DNA from: Gammaproteobacteria bacterium MOLA455
GTDB lineage: Bacteria; Pseudomonadota; Gammaproteobacteria; Pseudomonadales; Porticoccaceae
NCBI GenBank assembly: GCA_000511875.1
Contig: AZIN01000001.1
Span: 186,001-250,000, forward strand
Length of the DNA: 64,000 nucleotides
Reading direction: 5' to 3'
The position numbers and the translations under genes are program-made. A model generated the notes under the pieces. It saw only the letters and a list, made by a program, of their open reading frames with translations. It had not been told where the DNA came from and did not search any database. This document shows positions 55,365-64,000 of this stretch, one piece after another (position 1 is the first letter of the stretch; each line of letters opens with the position of its first letter).

Positions 55365-56782
55365 TGCACATTTTCCTCAACATTAAACCAAGCTAGCTTG
55401 TCGTGAAGGCTCACCACATGACCAACAATTATTAGAGTCGGCGCCTTGGCACCGGCTTTGCGTACAATTTCGGGTAGGCTATCGAGATCACCAATAAACA
55501 CCTGCTGCCGGTCAGTGGTGCCCTTCTCGATCAGCGCCGCCGGAGTCTGAGCATCCAAACCATGCTGCTTGAGCTGCTTGCAGATGGTCTCCATGCCATT
55601 CAAACCCATGTAGAACACCAGAGTTTGGTTGGGCTGCACCAGCTCTGGCCAGTTCAGATCCATCTTGCCTGAGCGCAAATGGCCAGCAATAAAGCGCACC
55701 GACTGAGCATGATCTCGATGAGTTAGCGGAATACCGGCATAGCTGGCACAGCCAGATGCTGCTGTAATGCCCGGCACCACTTGGAACGGAATACCATGTT
55801 CGGCGAGGGTTTCAATCTCTTCACCGCCGCGACCAAAGATAAACGGGTCGCCGCCTTTAAGGCGCACCACACGATTGCCCTCAAGGGCATAATCCACCAG
55901 CTTTTGATTAATGTTGTCTTGGGTAACCGGATGATCGCCAGCGGTTTTACCCACATAGATCCTAGTTGCGTCACGGCGCACAAGATTGAGCACCTCTGGC
56001 GACACCAAGCGATCATAGAGCACTATATCCGCCTGCTGCATCAGCCGCAGGGCCTTGAATGTGAGTAGGTCGGGATCGCCGGGACCACCACCCACCAGAT
56101 AGACTTCACCGGTTTTAAATTCATCTGTGGATTCAAGCTTGTGGGCCAGCATACGCTCCGCTTCATCGAGATTGTTGGCATAGGCCTGCTCGGCGATCGG
56201 CCCGTGAAACACCTCTTCCCAGAATGCCTTGCGGTCGGCACCACTGGAGAACTTGGCTTTGACCCGCTCGCGAAAGCTGCCAGCCAATGAACCCAATTTG
56301 CTCATACCTGCGGGTAATAGTGCTTCAAATTTTGTGCGTAACAGGCGCACCAATACAGGCGCATCGCCGCCACTGGAAATGGCGATCTGGATTGGCGAGC
56401 GATCGACAATCGAGGGGAAAATAACGGTGGAGAATTTGGGGTCATCCACTACATTAGACAGAATATTGGCCGCTTGGGCCTGTTCAGAAACTAGGCGGTT
56501 GAGTTCGCGGTCATTGGTTGCCGCGATTACCATAACGATATTGGGCAAATCGAGCATATGCTGGTGCTCGTAACCAGCAGTGATCAGGATCAATCCATTG
56601 CAGCCATGTTCCTTGTCCCGAGCATCCATCTCCAATAGGTCCGGGCAGAAGTCCTTGGCCACTATGGTGATAATGGCGCTGGCCTCTTGCACTAGGCGGA
56701 CCTTGCGCAGGGCGATTTCACCGCCGCCGATCACGAGGATATTGCGGCCTTTGAGGTTGTGGAAGAGCGGTAGGTAATCCAT
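55361..56782 (-). CDS. cysG: Siroheme synthase (trifunctional)
   Basis: CysG (473 residues) makes siroheme for sulfite and nitrite reductases. The N-terminal half (about 1-210) is the dehydrogenase/ferrochelatase, with [15 protein letters not shown] and [15 protein letters not shown]. The C-terminal half is the uroporphyrinogen III methyltransferase, with [19 protein letters not shown] and [17 protein letters not shown]. It is the first gene of a cysG-gor pair and complements the cysH/cysB genes. Confidence 0.95.
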   Translation of the reverse strand: MDYLPLFHNLKGRNILVIGGGEIALRKVRLVQEASAIITIVAKDFCPDLLEMDARDKEHGCNGLILITAGYEHQHMLDLPNIVMVIAATNDRELNRLVSEQAQAANILSNVVDDPKFSTVIFPSIVDRSPIQIAISSGGDAPVLVRLLRTKFEALLPAGMSKLGSLAGSFRERVKAKFSSGADRKAFWEEVFHGPIAEQAYANNLDEAERMLAHKLESTDEFKTGEVYLVGGGPGDPDLLTFKALRLMQQADIVLYDRLVSPEVLNLVRRDATRIYVGKTAGDHPVTQDNINQKLVDYALEGNRVVRLKGGDPFIFGRGGEEIETLAEHGIPFQVVPGITAASGCASYAGIPLTHRDHAQSVRFIAGHLRSGKMDLNWPELVQPNQTLVFYMGLNGMETICKQLKQHGLDAQTPAALIEKGTTDRQQVFIGDLDSLPEIVRKAGAKAPTLIIVGHVVSLHDKLAWFNVEENVQ

Positions 56783-56863
56783 GGGTTCTCTATTTGTGGA
56801 GTATTCTGTGTTTTGGTGGTGTTTGTTACTTTGCTACCTTAGATATTGTCTCGACTGCAGGTC

Positions 56864-56900
56864 AGAGATCTCTCGTCGCTGCGCTCTGTCGAGATGACAG
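56864..56900 (+). repeat. GAGATCTC-type intergenic repeat
   Basis: AGAGATCTCTCGTCGCTG and then CGCTCTGTCGAGATGACA form a unit that recurs almost exactly at 57148 and, inverted, at 6267. It is an imperfect palindrome. Confidence 0.75.
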
Positions 56901-56925
56901 GGTGTTTAAGTTGAGCGCTAAAACC

Positions 56926-56953
56926 TGTCATCTCGAACGCATGTGAGAGATCT
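56926..56953 (-). repeat. GAGATCTC-type repeat, divergent member
   Basis: TGTCATCTCGAACGCATG then TGAGAGATCT keeps the two ends of the unit at 56864 in inverted orientation but has a different, shorter middle. Confidence 0.6.
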
Positions 56954-56993
56954 ACCATCAGCACCCTCGATCTCCCAGCAAAACCATGCAGAG

Positions 56994-57118
56994 CCTTTGC
57001 GATCAATCAGGGCCCGCTTATGGGCTTGTCATTTTCAGACTGAGAGAGCGCCCTGTTTGAGCGATAGCGAGTTGCGCGAACGCTGAAACTGGCAAGTCCA
57101 TAGGACCGATCGCAAAGG
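56994..57118 (-). repeat. Dispersed hairpin repeat, copy 2
   Basis: The element is bounded by CCTTTGCGATC and its perfect inverse GATCGCAAAGG. Inside, TGGGCTTGTCATTTTCAG and CTGAAACTGGCAAGTCCA pair at 15 of 18 positions. The core reads as the reverse complement of the copy at 6051-6225, with only a handful of changes. The stem sequence differs from copy 1 while remaining paired. Confidence 0.78.
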
Positions 57119-57147
57119 GTCTGTATGGGTTTGCCCGCACCCAACAC

Positions 57148-57182
57148 AGAGATCTCTCGTCGCTGCGCTCTGTCGAGATGAC
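57148..57182 (+). repeat. GAGATCTC-type intergenic repeat
   Basis: A near-identical copy of the unit at 56864, here directly followed by two partial copies in tandem. Confidence 0.75.
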
Positions 57183-57232
57183 AAATTAAGCAGCTCTGTC
57201 GAGATAACAATTTAAGCAGCTCTGTCGAGACG
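57181..57232 (+). repeat. Tandem 26-bp partial repeats
   Basis: Two 26-bp units each containing AAGCAGCTCTGTCGAGA follow one another and share their 3' half with the preceding repeat. They look like slippage or duplication of that repeat's end. Confidence 0.7.
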
Positions 57233-57242
57233 ACAATACTGA

Positions 57243-58541
<1,299 letters not shown>

Positions 58542-58561
58542 TTAAAAATTAGGGTTGAAAA

Positions 58562-58933
58562 TCACAGTAAGCGCGTCAGCCAGATCGAACTGCCGATCGC
58601 CAGCAGACATAGAACCACTGTCGCTAACACATAGAGCAGCGCCATAAAAAGGTGGCCATTTTGCCACAAACTCAGTGCATCAAGCGAGAAGGTTGAGAAG
58701 GTTGTAAAGGCGCCGAGAAACCCAATCATCCACAAATCACGCATTTCTGTCGGTAAAGCACTGCGTTCAACAATCAGCACAAATAATATACCCATAACAA
58801 AACTGCCCAGCACATTGACCGTTAGCGTGGCATAGGGAAACCTATGGTTGGATAGCTGAACCACCCAAGTACTGACTCCATAGCGGGCCATAGCGCCCAG
58901 AGCGCCACCAACAGCAACAGCCATCCAACTCAT
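58562..58933 (-). CDS. crcB: Fluoride channel CrcB/Fluc
   Basis: A 123-residue inner-membrane protein with four helices. GGALGAMARYGVS, the TLTVNVLGSFVMG segment and GFLGAFTTFSTFSLD are the Fluc signatures; the Asn and Phe residues line the fluoride path. It exports fluoride. It overlaps the rarA stop by one base, as in the conserved rarA-crcB-serS order. Confidence 0.93.
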   Translation of the reverse strand: MSWMAVAVGGALGAMARYGVSTWVVQLSNHRFPYATLTVNVLGSFVMGILFVLIVERSALPTEMRDLWMIGFLGAFTTFSTFSLDALSLWQNGHLFMALLYVLATVVLCLLAIGSSIWLTRLL

Positions 58934-60264
58934 TACAGCGCTCCTTTTTGCTGGTTATCTAAGCCGCGCAGGTAGGCCAGCTTCTCCGAAATTTTCTTTT
59001 CCAGTCCGCGATCAGTGGGCTGATAGTATGTTTTAGCGCCAAGTTCCTCGGGCAGATAGCACTCGCCTGGGGCATAACCACCCTCTTCACTGTGGGCATA
59101 TCTGTAGTCTTTGCCGTATTCCAAGTCCTTCATCAGGCTGGTCGGCGCGTTGCGCAGATGCATGGGTACTTCATAGCTGGGCAGTGAGCGCACATCCGCC
59201 ATAGTCGCCTTAAAGGCGCTATAGACAGCATTACTCTTGGCTGCAACAGCGAGATAAACCACCGCCTGAGCTAGGGCCAGTTCCCCTTCAGGGCTGCCTA
59301 GGCGCGCCTGAACATCCCAGGCACTCATCGCCAGTTCCAGTGCTCGTGGATCAGCATTGCCTATATCTTCACTGGCCATGCGCACCAGGCGCCGAGCTAT
59401 GTAAATCGGATCACAGCCACCGTCTAACATGCGGCACAGCCAATAGAGGGCCGCATCTGGCGACGAGCCACGCACTGACTTGTGCATCGCCGAAATCTGA
59501 TCGTAGAAATATTCGCCGCCCTTATCAAAGCGACGGCTGTCTCCCACCAAGACCTGTTCCAGCACTCCGCGGTCTATAGCGGCAACATCGCCGGACTCGC
59601 TGGCCAGATCATTGGCAATTTCTAATAGATTCAGTGCCCGTCGCGCATCGCCATCGGCGGCACAAGCGAGCAGCTCTAAAGCCTCATCATTGAGCTGCAA
59701 CTGCCGCTCGCCCAACCCCGACTGCTGATCGGCCAAAGCCTGCTGAATCACTGTTTTGATCTGCTCCTTACCCAGACTTTTAAGCACATAGACACGACAG
59801 CGTGACAGCAGCGCATTGTTTAATTCAAATGACGGGTTTTCGGTGGTCGCGCCAATAAAGACCACAGTGCCATCTTCAACAAAGGGCAGAAAGGCATCCT
59901 GCTGAGACTTATTAAAGCGATGTACCTCATCCACAAACAGAATGGTTTTGCGACCACGCAGATCGCGCTGCTCTGTGGCCTTGGCAATGGACGCGCGAAT
60001 CTCTTTAACGCCAGAGAGCACTGCCGAAATACTTTCAAAGTGCGCATCTGCTGACGCGGCAATAATTTTCGCCAGAGTGGTCTTTCCCACTCCCGGTGGA
60101 CCCCAAAAGATCATTGAGTGCAGCGCCCCGCCCTCAATCGCCTCGCGCAGAGGTTTGCCGGGGCCAATCAAATGCTCTTGACCAAAGAATCCAGCCAGAG
60201 TTCCAGGGCGCATTCGCGCCGCTAGAGGCCGATAAACTTGCTGGCTGAACAGATCAGTTGGCAT
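58933..60264 (-). CDS. rarA: Replication-associated recombination protein A (RarA/MgsA)
   Basis: RarA (443 residues) is an AAA+ ATPase of the clamp-loader family that acts at stalled replication forks. Walker A is GPPGVGKTT (about 55-63), Walker B is [20 protein letters not shown], and the sensor 1 segment is [14 protein letters not shown]. The tetramerisation domain follows. I chose the Met at 60264 (MPTDLFSQQ), which overlaps lolA by 11 bases; the longer frame has no homology. Confidence 0.94.
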   Translation of the reverse strand: MPTDLFSQQVYRPLAARMRPGTLAGFFGQEHLIGPGKPLREAIEGGALHSMIFWGPPGVGKTTLAKIIAASADAHFESISAVLSGVKEIRASIAKATEQRDLRGRKTILFVDEVHRFNKSQQDAFLPFVEDGTVVFIGATTENPSFELNNALLSRCRVYVLKSLGKEQIKTVIQQALADQQSGLGERQLQLNDEALELLACAADGDARRALNLLEIANDLASESGDVAAIDRGVLEQVLVGDSRRFDKGGEYFYDQISAMHKSVRGSSPDAALYWLCRMLDGGCDPIYIARRLVRMASEDIGNADPRALELAMSAWDVQARLGSPEGELALAQAVVYLAVAAKSNAVYSAFKATMADVRSLPSYEVPMHLRNAPTSLMKDLEYGKDYRYAHSEEGGYAPGECYLPEELGAKTYYQPTDRGLEKKISEKLAYLRGLDNQQKGAL

Positions 60265-60919
60265 TATTGATGACGTCGACACCATCTGGGAGCTGAAACA
60301 CGAACTGATCGCCAGGCAGTGATGGGTTGAGTTCAAGTTGGGAGAAGCTAATGTGAGTAGTCTGGCCCAGAGTATCGGTCAGGGTAATCGACGAAGGCTT
60401 GGCCTGATCAAAGCGAATAATCATACTGTCGAACAGACTGCCGCCCCGCTCTGGCTTGAGCTCAAAGTGGCCCTCGGCGAGCTTGGTAACAAAATAGGCC
60501 TGGTCTAACTGATCCAAATCACCGGAAAACAAGATTGCTGGAGTGGCGGCAATATCTTCATTAAATGGCTGAATAATCACCTGTTCTAAATCCGGATCAT
60601 AGATCCACAGCGTCTCACCATCGGCAATAATCTGCTGGGGCATGGGCATCTCGACCACCCAGCGCACGTTATTGGGCTGAGATACCTGAAACAACCCCTC
60701 GGAATTCTGTAGCTCATAGCCATCGGCATCAGCTATTTGCTGCTGAAAGCGTGCTGAGAGACTAGTAATAGGTTGTAAGAGATCGCGCAACTGCTGAATA
60801 TCTTCGGCGGCGCCGCCCGCGTGGCTGTTGATGGCAGCTGATAGGCTGATAATTAAGGCAAGAGATAAAGTAAAGCGTCGCCCAAAGGCAGCAGTAATTA
60901 TATGTAGCGCAGAATTCAT
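60254..60919 (-). CDS. lolA: Outer-membrane lipoprotein carrier protein LolA
   Basis: LolA (221 residues) ferries lipoproteins through the periplasm from LolCDE to LolB. It has a signal peptide ([19 protein letters not shown]), then [17 protein letters not shown], the [17 protein letters not shown] strand and [19 protein letters not shown] chose the Met at 60919; upstream candidates are TTG or GTG. The usual upstream partner ftsK is absent here: the next gene is an H-NOX protein. Confidence 0.92.
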   Translation of the reverse strand: MNSALHIITAAFGRRFTLSLALIISLSAAINSHAGGAAEDIQQLRDLLQPITSLSARFQQQIADADGYELQNSEGLFQVSQPNNVRWVVEMPMPQQIIADGETLWIYDPDLEQVIIQPFNEDIAATPAILFSGDLDQLDQAYFVTKLAEGHFELKPERGGSLFDSMIIRFDQAKPSSITLTDTLGQTTHISFSQLELNPSLPGDQFVFQLPDGVDVINNAN

Positions 60920-60980
60920 CTGTTTTATCACCCGGCCAGCAGCCAAAAAGGTCCGTTAAAACAGAGGAGTCTACCGTTTT

Positions 60981-61553
60981 TTAGTGCGCTGCAATAGCTC
61001 CATTTGGCGGTGTGATGAGCTTGAGTAAAAAACGCTCAGAGGACGCGCCGCGATCACCGAAGGATTCGCGCTGAACAATAATCTTTTCTTTATAAAAGGC
61101 GGCGCAACCGAGAATCAACCCCTCAGCCACATCACCCATACAGCGAGGCGACTGATAAATCACCTCCATGCGCGTGTCGCTGTAGTGGGTGCATTTAAAA
61201 GACGGCGGTGAAGCATCGGGATACAGCTTTTTCACTTCACCGTGAATAAACCCATCGACCTTGGCTAACAGGGCAAAAGAGGAGTCCAGATCGGCGATCC
61301 ATTGGGGATAGGCGGCAATCAATTCAGCAAACAAGTAAACGCCAAAGGTTTTGGTTAGATGCGCCACCGAAAGGTTAATTTTTTGACTCAATACCGCAAT
61401 CATGGCGATCAGTTCGCGGTGATCATAGTTGCCCACCGTAGTGTATATACCGCCACTTACCGGTGCTGCCTCAGCAATTAGTTCATCGACCATAGCGAGG
61501 CCATACTCTTTTTCAACCAGGTGTAAAAATGATGTAAATATCAATCCTTTCAT
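60981..61553 (-). CDS. H-NOX heme nitric-oxide sensor protein
   Basis: A stand-alone heme NO-binding domain of 190 residues. The proximal heme ligand is His104 (VDGFIHGEV). The propionate-binding YxSxR motif is Tyr133, Ser135 and Arg137 (YQSPR), followed by GDVAEGLILGCA. The start MKGLIF matches the family and AAGGAAG precedes it. Bacterial H-NOX proteins bind NO and control an adjacent histidine kinase or cyclic di-GMP enzyme. Here only broken kinase and regulator genes lie upstream, so its partner is missing or elsewhere. Confidence 0.9.
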   Translation of the reverse strand: MKGLIFTSFLHLVEKEYGLAMVDELIAEAAPVSGGIYTTVGNYDHRELIAMIAVLSQKINLSVAHLTKTFGVYLFAELIAAYPQWIADLDSSFALLAKVDGFIHGEVKKLYPDASPPSFKCTHYSDTRMEVIYQSPRCMGDVAEGLILGCAAFYKEKIIVQRESFGDRGASSERFLLKLITPPNGAIAAH

Positions 61554-61615
61554 TTACTGCTTCCTTTCAAATATCGCTTCCTCGCATTGGCCGCTCCATG
61601 CAGCCAATCGATAAC

Positions 61616-61903
61616 CTACCAACAGATGCCCTCACAATTTTTAGCATACTTAAATGAGTCTCCCAACCCCACGAGATCAATCACCGGCATAAAGCGCTTT
61701 GCTGCATGGGCCGCATCGCGACCATAATCCGTATTGTGGCCGACGATCAGCAAATCCACACTGTTCACCAGCTGGCTGAGCCTGTGGCAGCGAGATTCAC
61801 TTGCCTGCTGATCCAACCCCATACGGATAAGGTTCTCAGATTCGACATTGGGGTCGAAGTAACTCACCTCTTTGCCTAACTGACGCAACTGTCGCATCAA
61901 CTC
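61616..61903 (-). pseudogene. Tail fragment of an AlgD-type GDP-mannose/UDP-sugar dehydrogenase
   Basis: About 95 codons (ELMRQLRQLGKEVSYFDPNVE to the C-terminal CEGICW) match the C-terminal nucleotide-binding domain of GDP-mannose 6-dehydrogenases. AlgD of Pseudomonas ends in the same VDLVG ... EGICW pattern. The NAD-binding and catalytic domains are absent. The fragment is joined, in a different reading frame, to the remnant of a response regulator near 61900. The frame is open into the regulator for about 12 codons, but those codons are not homologous. It cannot make an active enzyme. Confidence 0.72.
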
Positions 61904-62168
61904 TATCGCTGTAGCCACTGAGAACAATAGTCTGAACATCAGGCCACATGCCCTTTATCTGGCTGATCATTTCACTGCCCTTCATTAGCGGCATGTGCTG
62001 GTCTGAGATCACGAGATCGGGGCGATTGTCAGTGACATACTAAGGAGCTTGTTGAGGGCAGCTAAAGTCCACCAGATTGACACCCAGCCTTACCAGGCAG
62101 CGTATCAGTGACGAGAGCACTGCCTTCTCGTCATCAACAATCAATATAGTGGGTTGACTATGGTTCAT
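61900..62168 (-). pseudogene. Response-regulator receiver domain, broken
   Basis: Starting from an ATG at 62168 the protein reads MNHSQPTILIVDDEKAVLSSL, then a TAG at 62040-62042 after 42 codons, then continues in the same frame with DLVISDQHMPLMKG and TIVLSGYSD. The acidic pocket (DD), phospho-acceptor Asp (SDQHMP) and the conserved Ser/Thr (LSGY) are visible. The conserved Lys and last strand-helix are gone because the sequence changes abruptly near 61900. The gene has both a nonsense mutation and a missing C-terminus. Confidence 0.85.
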
Positions 62169-62399
62169 GTACCGCGCCCCCTTCCCTGGGTAATTATTGG
62201 TCATTTTTTATCGGCACTAGTCAATCTGCACCTGCTATAAAGCAATACCAGCAGTAACTGGCGACCAAAAAAAATAGTTAATAACACTATAAATACAGGC
62301 TATTCATTCAGCACTGCTTTACATTTTATTGAATAATTTTAAGTAGTGTAGTTCAAAACTGCGGACCTATTCATTTATTGCGATGAACTTATCGTGGCA
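62169..62399. other. AT-rich gap with no gene
   Basis: About 230 bp lie between the receiver remnant and the kinase remnant. The sequence is AT-rich and has no clear frame or terminator. Confidence 0.4.
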
Positions 62400-62830
62400 G
62401 TTTTACCGAGACACTTTTTCTCGAGACACTTTTTGTTGAGACGCTCCGGCGATCGGCAAAACAATTTTAAACCCTGCTCCATATCCTTCTGTGCTGCTAA
62501 CGACAATTTCACCACCATGGTCTCGATTGCCATCTTGACGACATGTAGACCTAAGCCTGTACCCTTGCCAATTTCCTTAGTGGTAAAAAAAGGATCAAAT
62601 ATATTGGTCAAGTTATCCGCCGCGATACCAAAGCCATTATCGGCAATCTCAATCCAGACCCAGTCGCCTGCCTGGCTACTATTCAAATTAATGAGTCCAT
62701 GCCCTTCAATAGCATTGGCGGTATTGACCAGGAGGTTGAGAAACACCTGCCCTATTTTCCCAGCCTGGCATACTACACAAGCCTTTTCTGGCCGAGCCTT
62801 TTCTGGAAATACCCTGCCTATAAAAGGCCT
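62400..62830 (-). pseudogene. Histidine-kinase ATPase domain, frameshifted and truncated
   Basis: The remaining part reads [15 protein letters not shown] (N box), [23 protein letters not shown] (G1/F boxes) and [15 protein letters not shown] (G2 box), then jumps frame. Reading one base over from about 62518 restores [23 protein letters not shown], the normal end of the domain. A single missing base thus breaks the gene. Upstream, a stop codon lies shortly before [10 protein letters not shown], and no dimerisation/phospho-acceptor or sensor domain is present. Confidence 0.88.
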
Positions 62831-62898
62831 TTAATAAAGTATATTTGATATCGCCATTCATGGCAGTCTAGCTCCAGTTTTTTGTGCAGGTCAGTTTG

Positions 62899-63456
62899 CT
62901 ATGAAATAGCTCTAGGTGTGCGTCGAAGAATTATTTTTTCGTTGTAATCGATTTCTGGGTCTGACGCACTGCGCTCAATATGGAAGCTTTCACCATAGTG
63001 AATAAACATTGCTGAAATCAAACCCTCGACAACGTCTCCTGGCAGAAACGTAGAGCGATAGTCGAGCTCTAGAATATCGGGACTAATATTGGTACAGCTT
63101 ATCGAGGGAGCTATAAACCCTGGAAAGGCCATGCTGACAATTTTATTCAGCGCCATGTCATGAGTTCTTAATAGGTCAAAGGCATTGGTGTTTTGGCTGA
63201 TCCATTTCTCATTAATTGCGAACATCTCTGAAAATAGCAAAACACCTACTATTTTTGCCAATTTTTTTGTAGAAACACCGAGTAAAATAGCACTGTTGGA
63301 AAGCAGTATAGAAAGGGTATCATCTGGGAAATCGTCCATAGATAAATAAATGCTGCCCAGCGATCTGTCCATCGACTGTAGTAATTCGCTGGAAAACTGA
63401 TCGCCATAGTGCTTTTCTAAATGGTTAACCACCGCTGCTAGAACAAACCCTTTCAT
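62899..63456 (-). CDS. H-NOX-like protein lacking the heme ligand
   Basis: A 185-residue paralogue of the H-NOX at 60981. The start MKGFVLAAVVNHLEKHYG and GDVVEGLISAMFIHYGE are homologous. The two proteins align without gaps through residue 140, but position 104 is Asn (ALNKIV) where the other has the heme His, and YxSxR reads YRSTF, so Arg137 is Phe. Both changes would prevent normal heme binding. The frame is intact, so it is either a recent pseudogene or a heme-free protein. I chose the Met at 63456; the longer frame adds 15 unrelated residues. A run of C lies just upstream. Confidence 0.8.
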   Translation of the reverse strand: MKGFVLAAVVNHLEKHYGDQFSSELLQSMDRSLGSIYLSMDDFPDDTLSILLSNSAILLGVSTKKLAKIVGVLLFSEMFAINEKWISQNTNAFDLLRTHDMALNKIVSMAFPGFIAPSISCTNISPDILELDYRSTFLPGDVVEGLISAMFIHYGESFHIERSASDPEIDYNEKIILRRTPRAIS

Positions 63457-63594
63457 GCTGCATCCCCCCCGGGAAACGGGCCAAAACATAAAGATAATCA
63501 TTATGTTTTGGCCACTACTAAAATATGCGTACAGATAGATCGGCTAATTTAAAAATACTAGCACCAATTATGCGTGTTTGCATAGAAATATATT

Positions 63595-64000
63595 TTAAAG
63601 CTTATACAACAAAGATACGGCCATCAGCTTTCGCTGATAGCCCAACGACTTAACAGTGTTGCGCTCATATTCAGCGCGCAGAGAAAAAGAGACCTTGAGG
63701 GAGTCAGTCAGTAGCGGGCGGCTGTAGACGAATTCGGCATGCTCACCAGCTCTACTGGGGCCCGCAGCTCCGGTTTCAGACTCTTCCGGAGAGGACTGTG
63801 CCTTTAAATAGGCTCGCTGGTAAGCCTTAACATTAAGCGTAAGATCGGCACCCATGCCCAGCTGATGATTAAATGTAAATGACAATTGATGATAGTTTAG
63901 GTCGCGAATACCCTCTCCATTGTCTCGAGCAAAGTATCCCTTAAGGTAAAGGGATGCGTCACTGTTCTTGCTCAATGCTTTATTCAGAACCATGCCATAG
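63595..64000 (-). CDS. C-terminal part of an outer-membrane beta-barrel protein
   Basis: The frame stays open through the right edge, so this is the last 134 or so residues of a longer protein. It has alternating strands (LYLKGYFARDN, HQLSFTFNHQLGMGADLTLNVKAY, EFVYSRPLLTDSLKVSFSLRAEYERN, LMAVSLLYKL) typical of a porin-like barrel. It does not end in the usual Phe. The family cannot be named from this part. Confidence 0.6.
   Translation of the reverse strand, partial: YGMVLNKALSKNSDASLYLKGYFARDNGEGIRDLNYHQLSFTFNHQLGMGADLTLNVKAYQRAYLKAQSSPEESETGAAGPSRAGEHAEFVYSRPLLTDSLKVSFSLRAEYERNTVKSLGYQRKLMAVSLLYKL

Larger units (their letters stand above)
56783..57242. other. Repeat-rich gap between serS and cysG
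   Basis: This 460-bp gap contains no gene. It holds copy 2 of the dispersed hairpin repeat (56994-57118), at least three members of the GAGATCTC-type repeat (56864, 56926 and 57148) and a short tandem array (57181-57232). A 79-codon open frame across it is only the repeat read in one frame. Confidence 0.75.

Noticed and set aside
57148-57232. CRISPR array from repeated GTCGAGA units
   Set aside because: Units are contiguous with no unique spacers, and there are no cas genes.

Overview
The window looks like chromosomal DNA of a free-living, probably marine, gammaproteobacterium. The gene order leuCDB-asd-fimV-truA-trpF-accD-folC-dedD-cvpA-purF-metZ is the one known from Pseudomonas. Protein sequences (PepN, ThrH, FimV, Mdh, MetZ) fit the Pseudomonas/Cellvibrio/SAR92 side of the class. 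The genus is inferred, not proven. Almost the whole window is ordinary core genome with moderate GC. The exception is the last 3 kb (about 60980-64000), which is more AT-rich and full of gene debris.

Layout. 1-2733: the end of pepN, a terminator and a LysR regulator. 2860-7470: leucine biosynthesis (leuCDB) divergent from the regulator, then asd. 7611-18715: fimV, truA, trpF, accD, folC, a SPOR protein, cvpA, purF, metZ and msrA. 18794-24733 (minus): an enoyl-CoA hydratase/isomerase and a four-gene oligopeptide ABC transporter. 24911-27758: the SRP 4.5S RNA with a clear promoter, pilZ, tatD, a metallo-beta-lactamase-fold hydrolase and a dimeric dUTPase. 27937-33743: mdh, bcp, yajC, a D-cysteine desulfhydrase-like enzyme, an alanine/glycine symporter, a 5'-nucleotidase and a small membrane protein. 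33763-36885: a sulfur block with a TauE/SafE permease, cysB, a CxxC thioredoxin-like protein and an iron-sulfur APS reductase (cysH). 37057-42723: thrH, a TetR regulator, a DUF1285 protein, ETF-ubiquinone oxidoreductase and divergent etfBA. 42805-45004 (minus): an ECF sigma factor operon with a histidine-rich exported protein, a small membrane protein and a DUF3106 protein. 45117-48172 (minus): xthA and prc. 48401-53947: a lone tyrosine recombinase followed by a polyamine-type catabolic cluster (glutamine amidotransferase, glutamine synthetase-like ligase, FAD amine oxidase, TetR regulator) with a long palindromic operator in its divergent promoter. 54006-60919 (minus): gor, cysG, serS, crcB, rarA and lolA.

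The most unusual part is the right end. An intact H-NOX (heme nitric-oxide sensor) gene at 60981 is followed by wreckage of a two-component system: a response-regulator receiver domain with an in-frame stop, fused out of frame to the tail of an AlgD-type GDP-mannose dehydrogenase, and a histidine-kinase ATPase domain with a one-base frameshift and no sensor half. Beyond these lies a second H-NOX-like gene. It aligns without gaps to the first over the key region but has Asn in place of the heme-ligand His and Phe in place of the Arg of the YxSxR motif. The NO signalling output appears to have been lost, and one sensor appears to have lost heme.

Two intergenic regions (6023-6357 and 56783-57242) carry the same dispersed, hairpin-forming repeat, whose outer stem is kept by paired changes. 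Both also carry a second short repeat family. No rRNA, tRNA, CRISPR array, insertion sequence or prophage was recognised.
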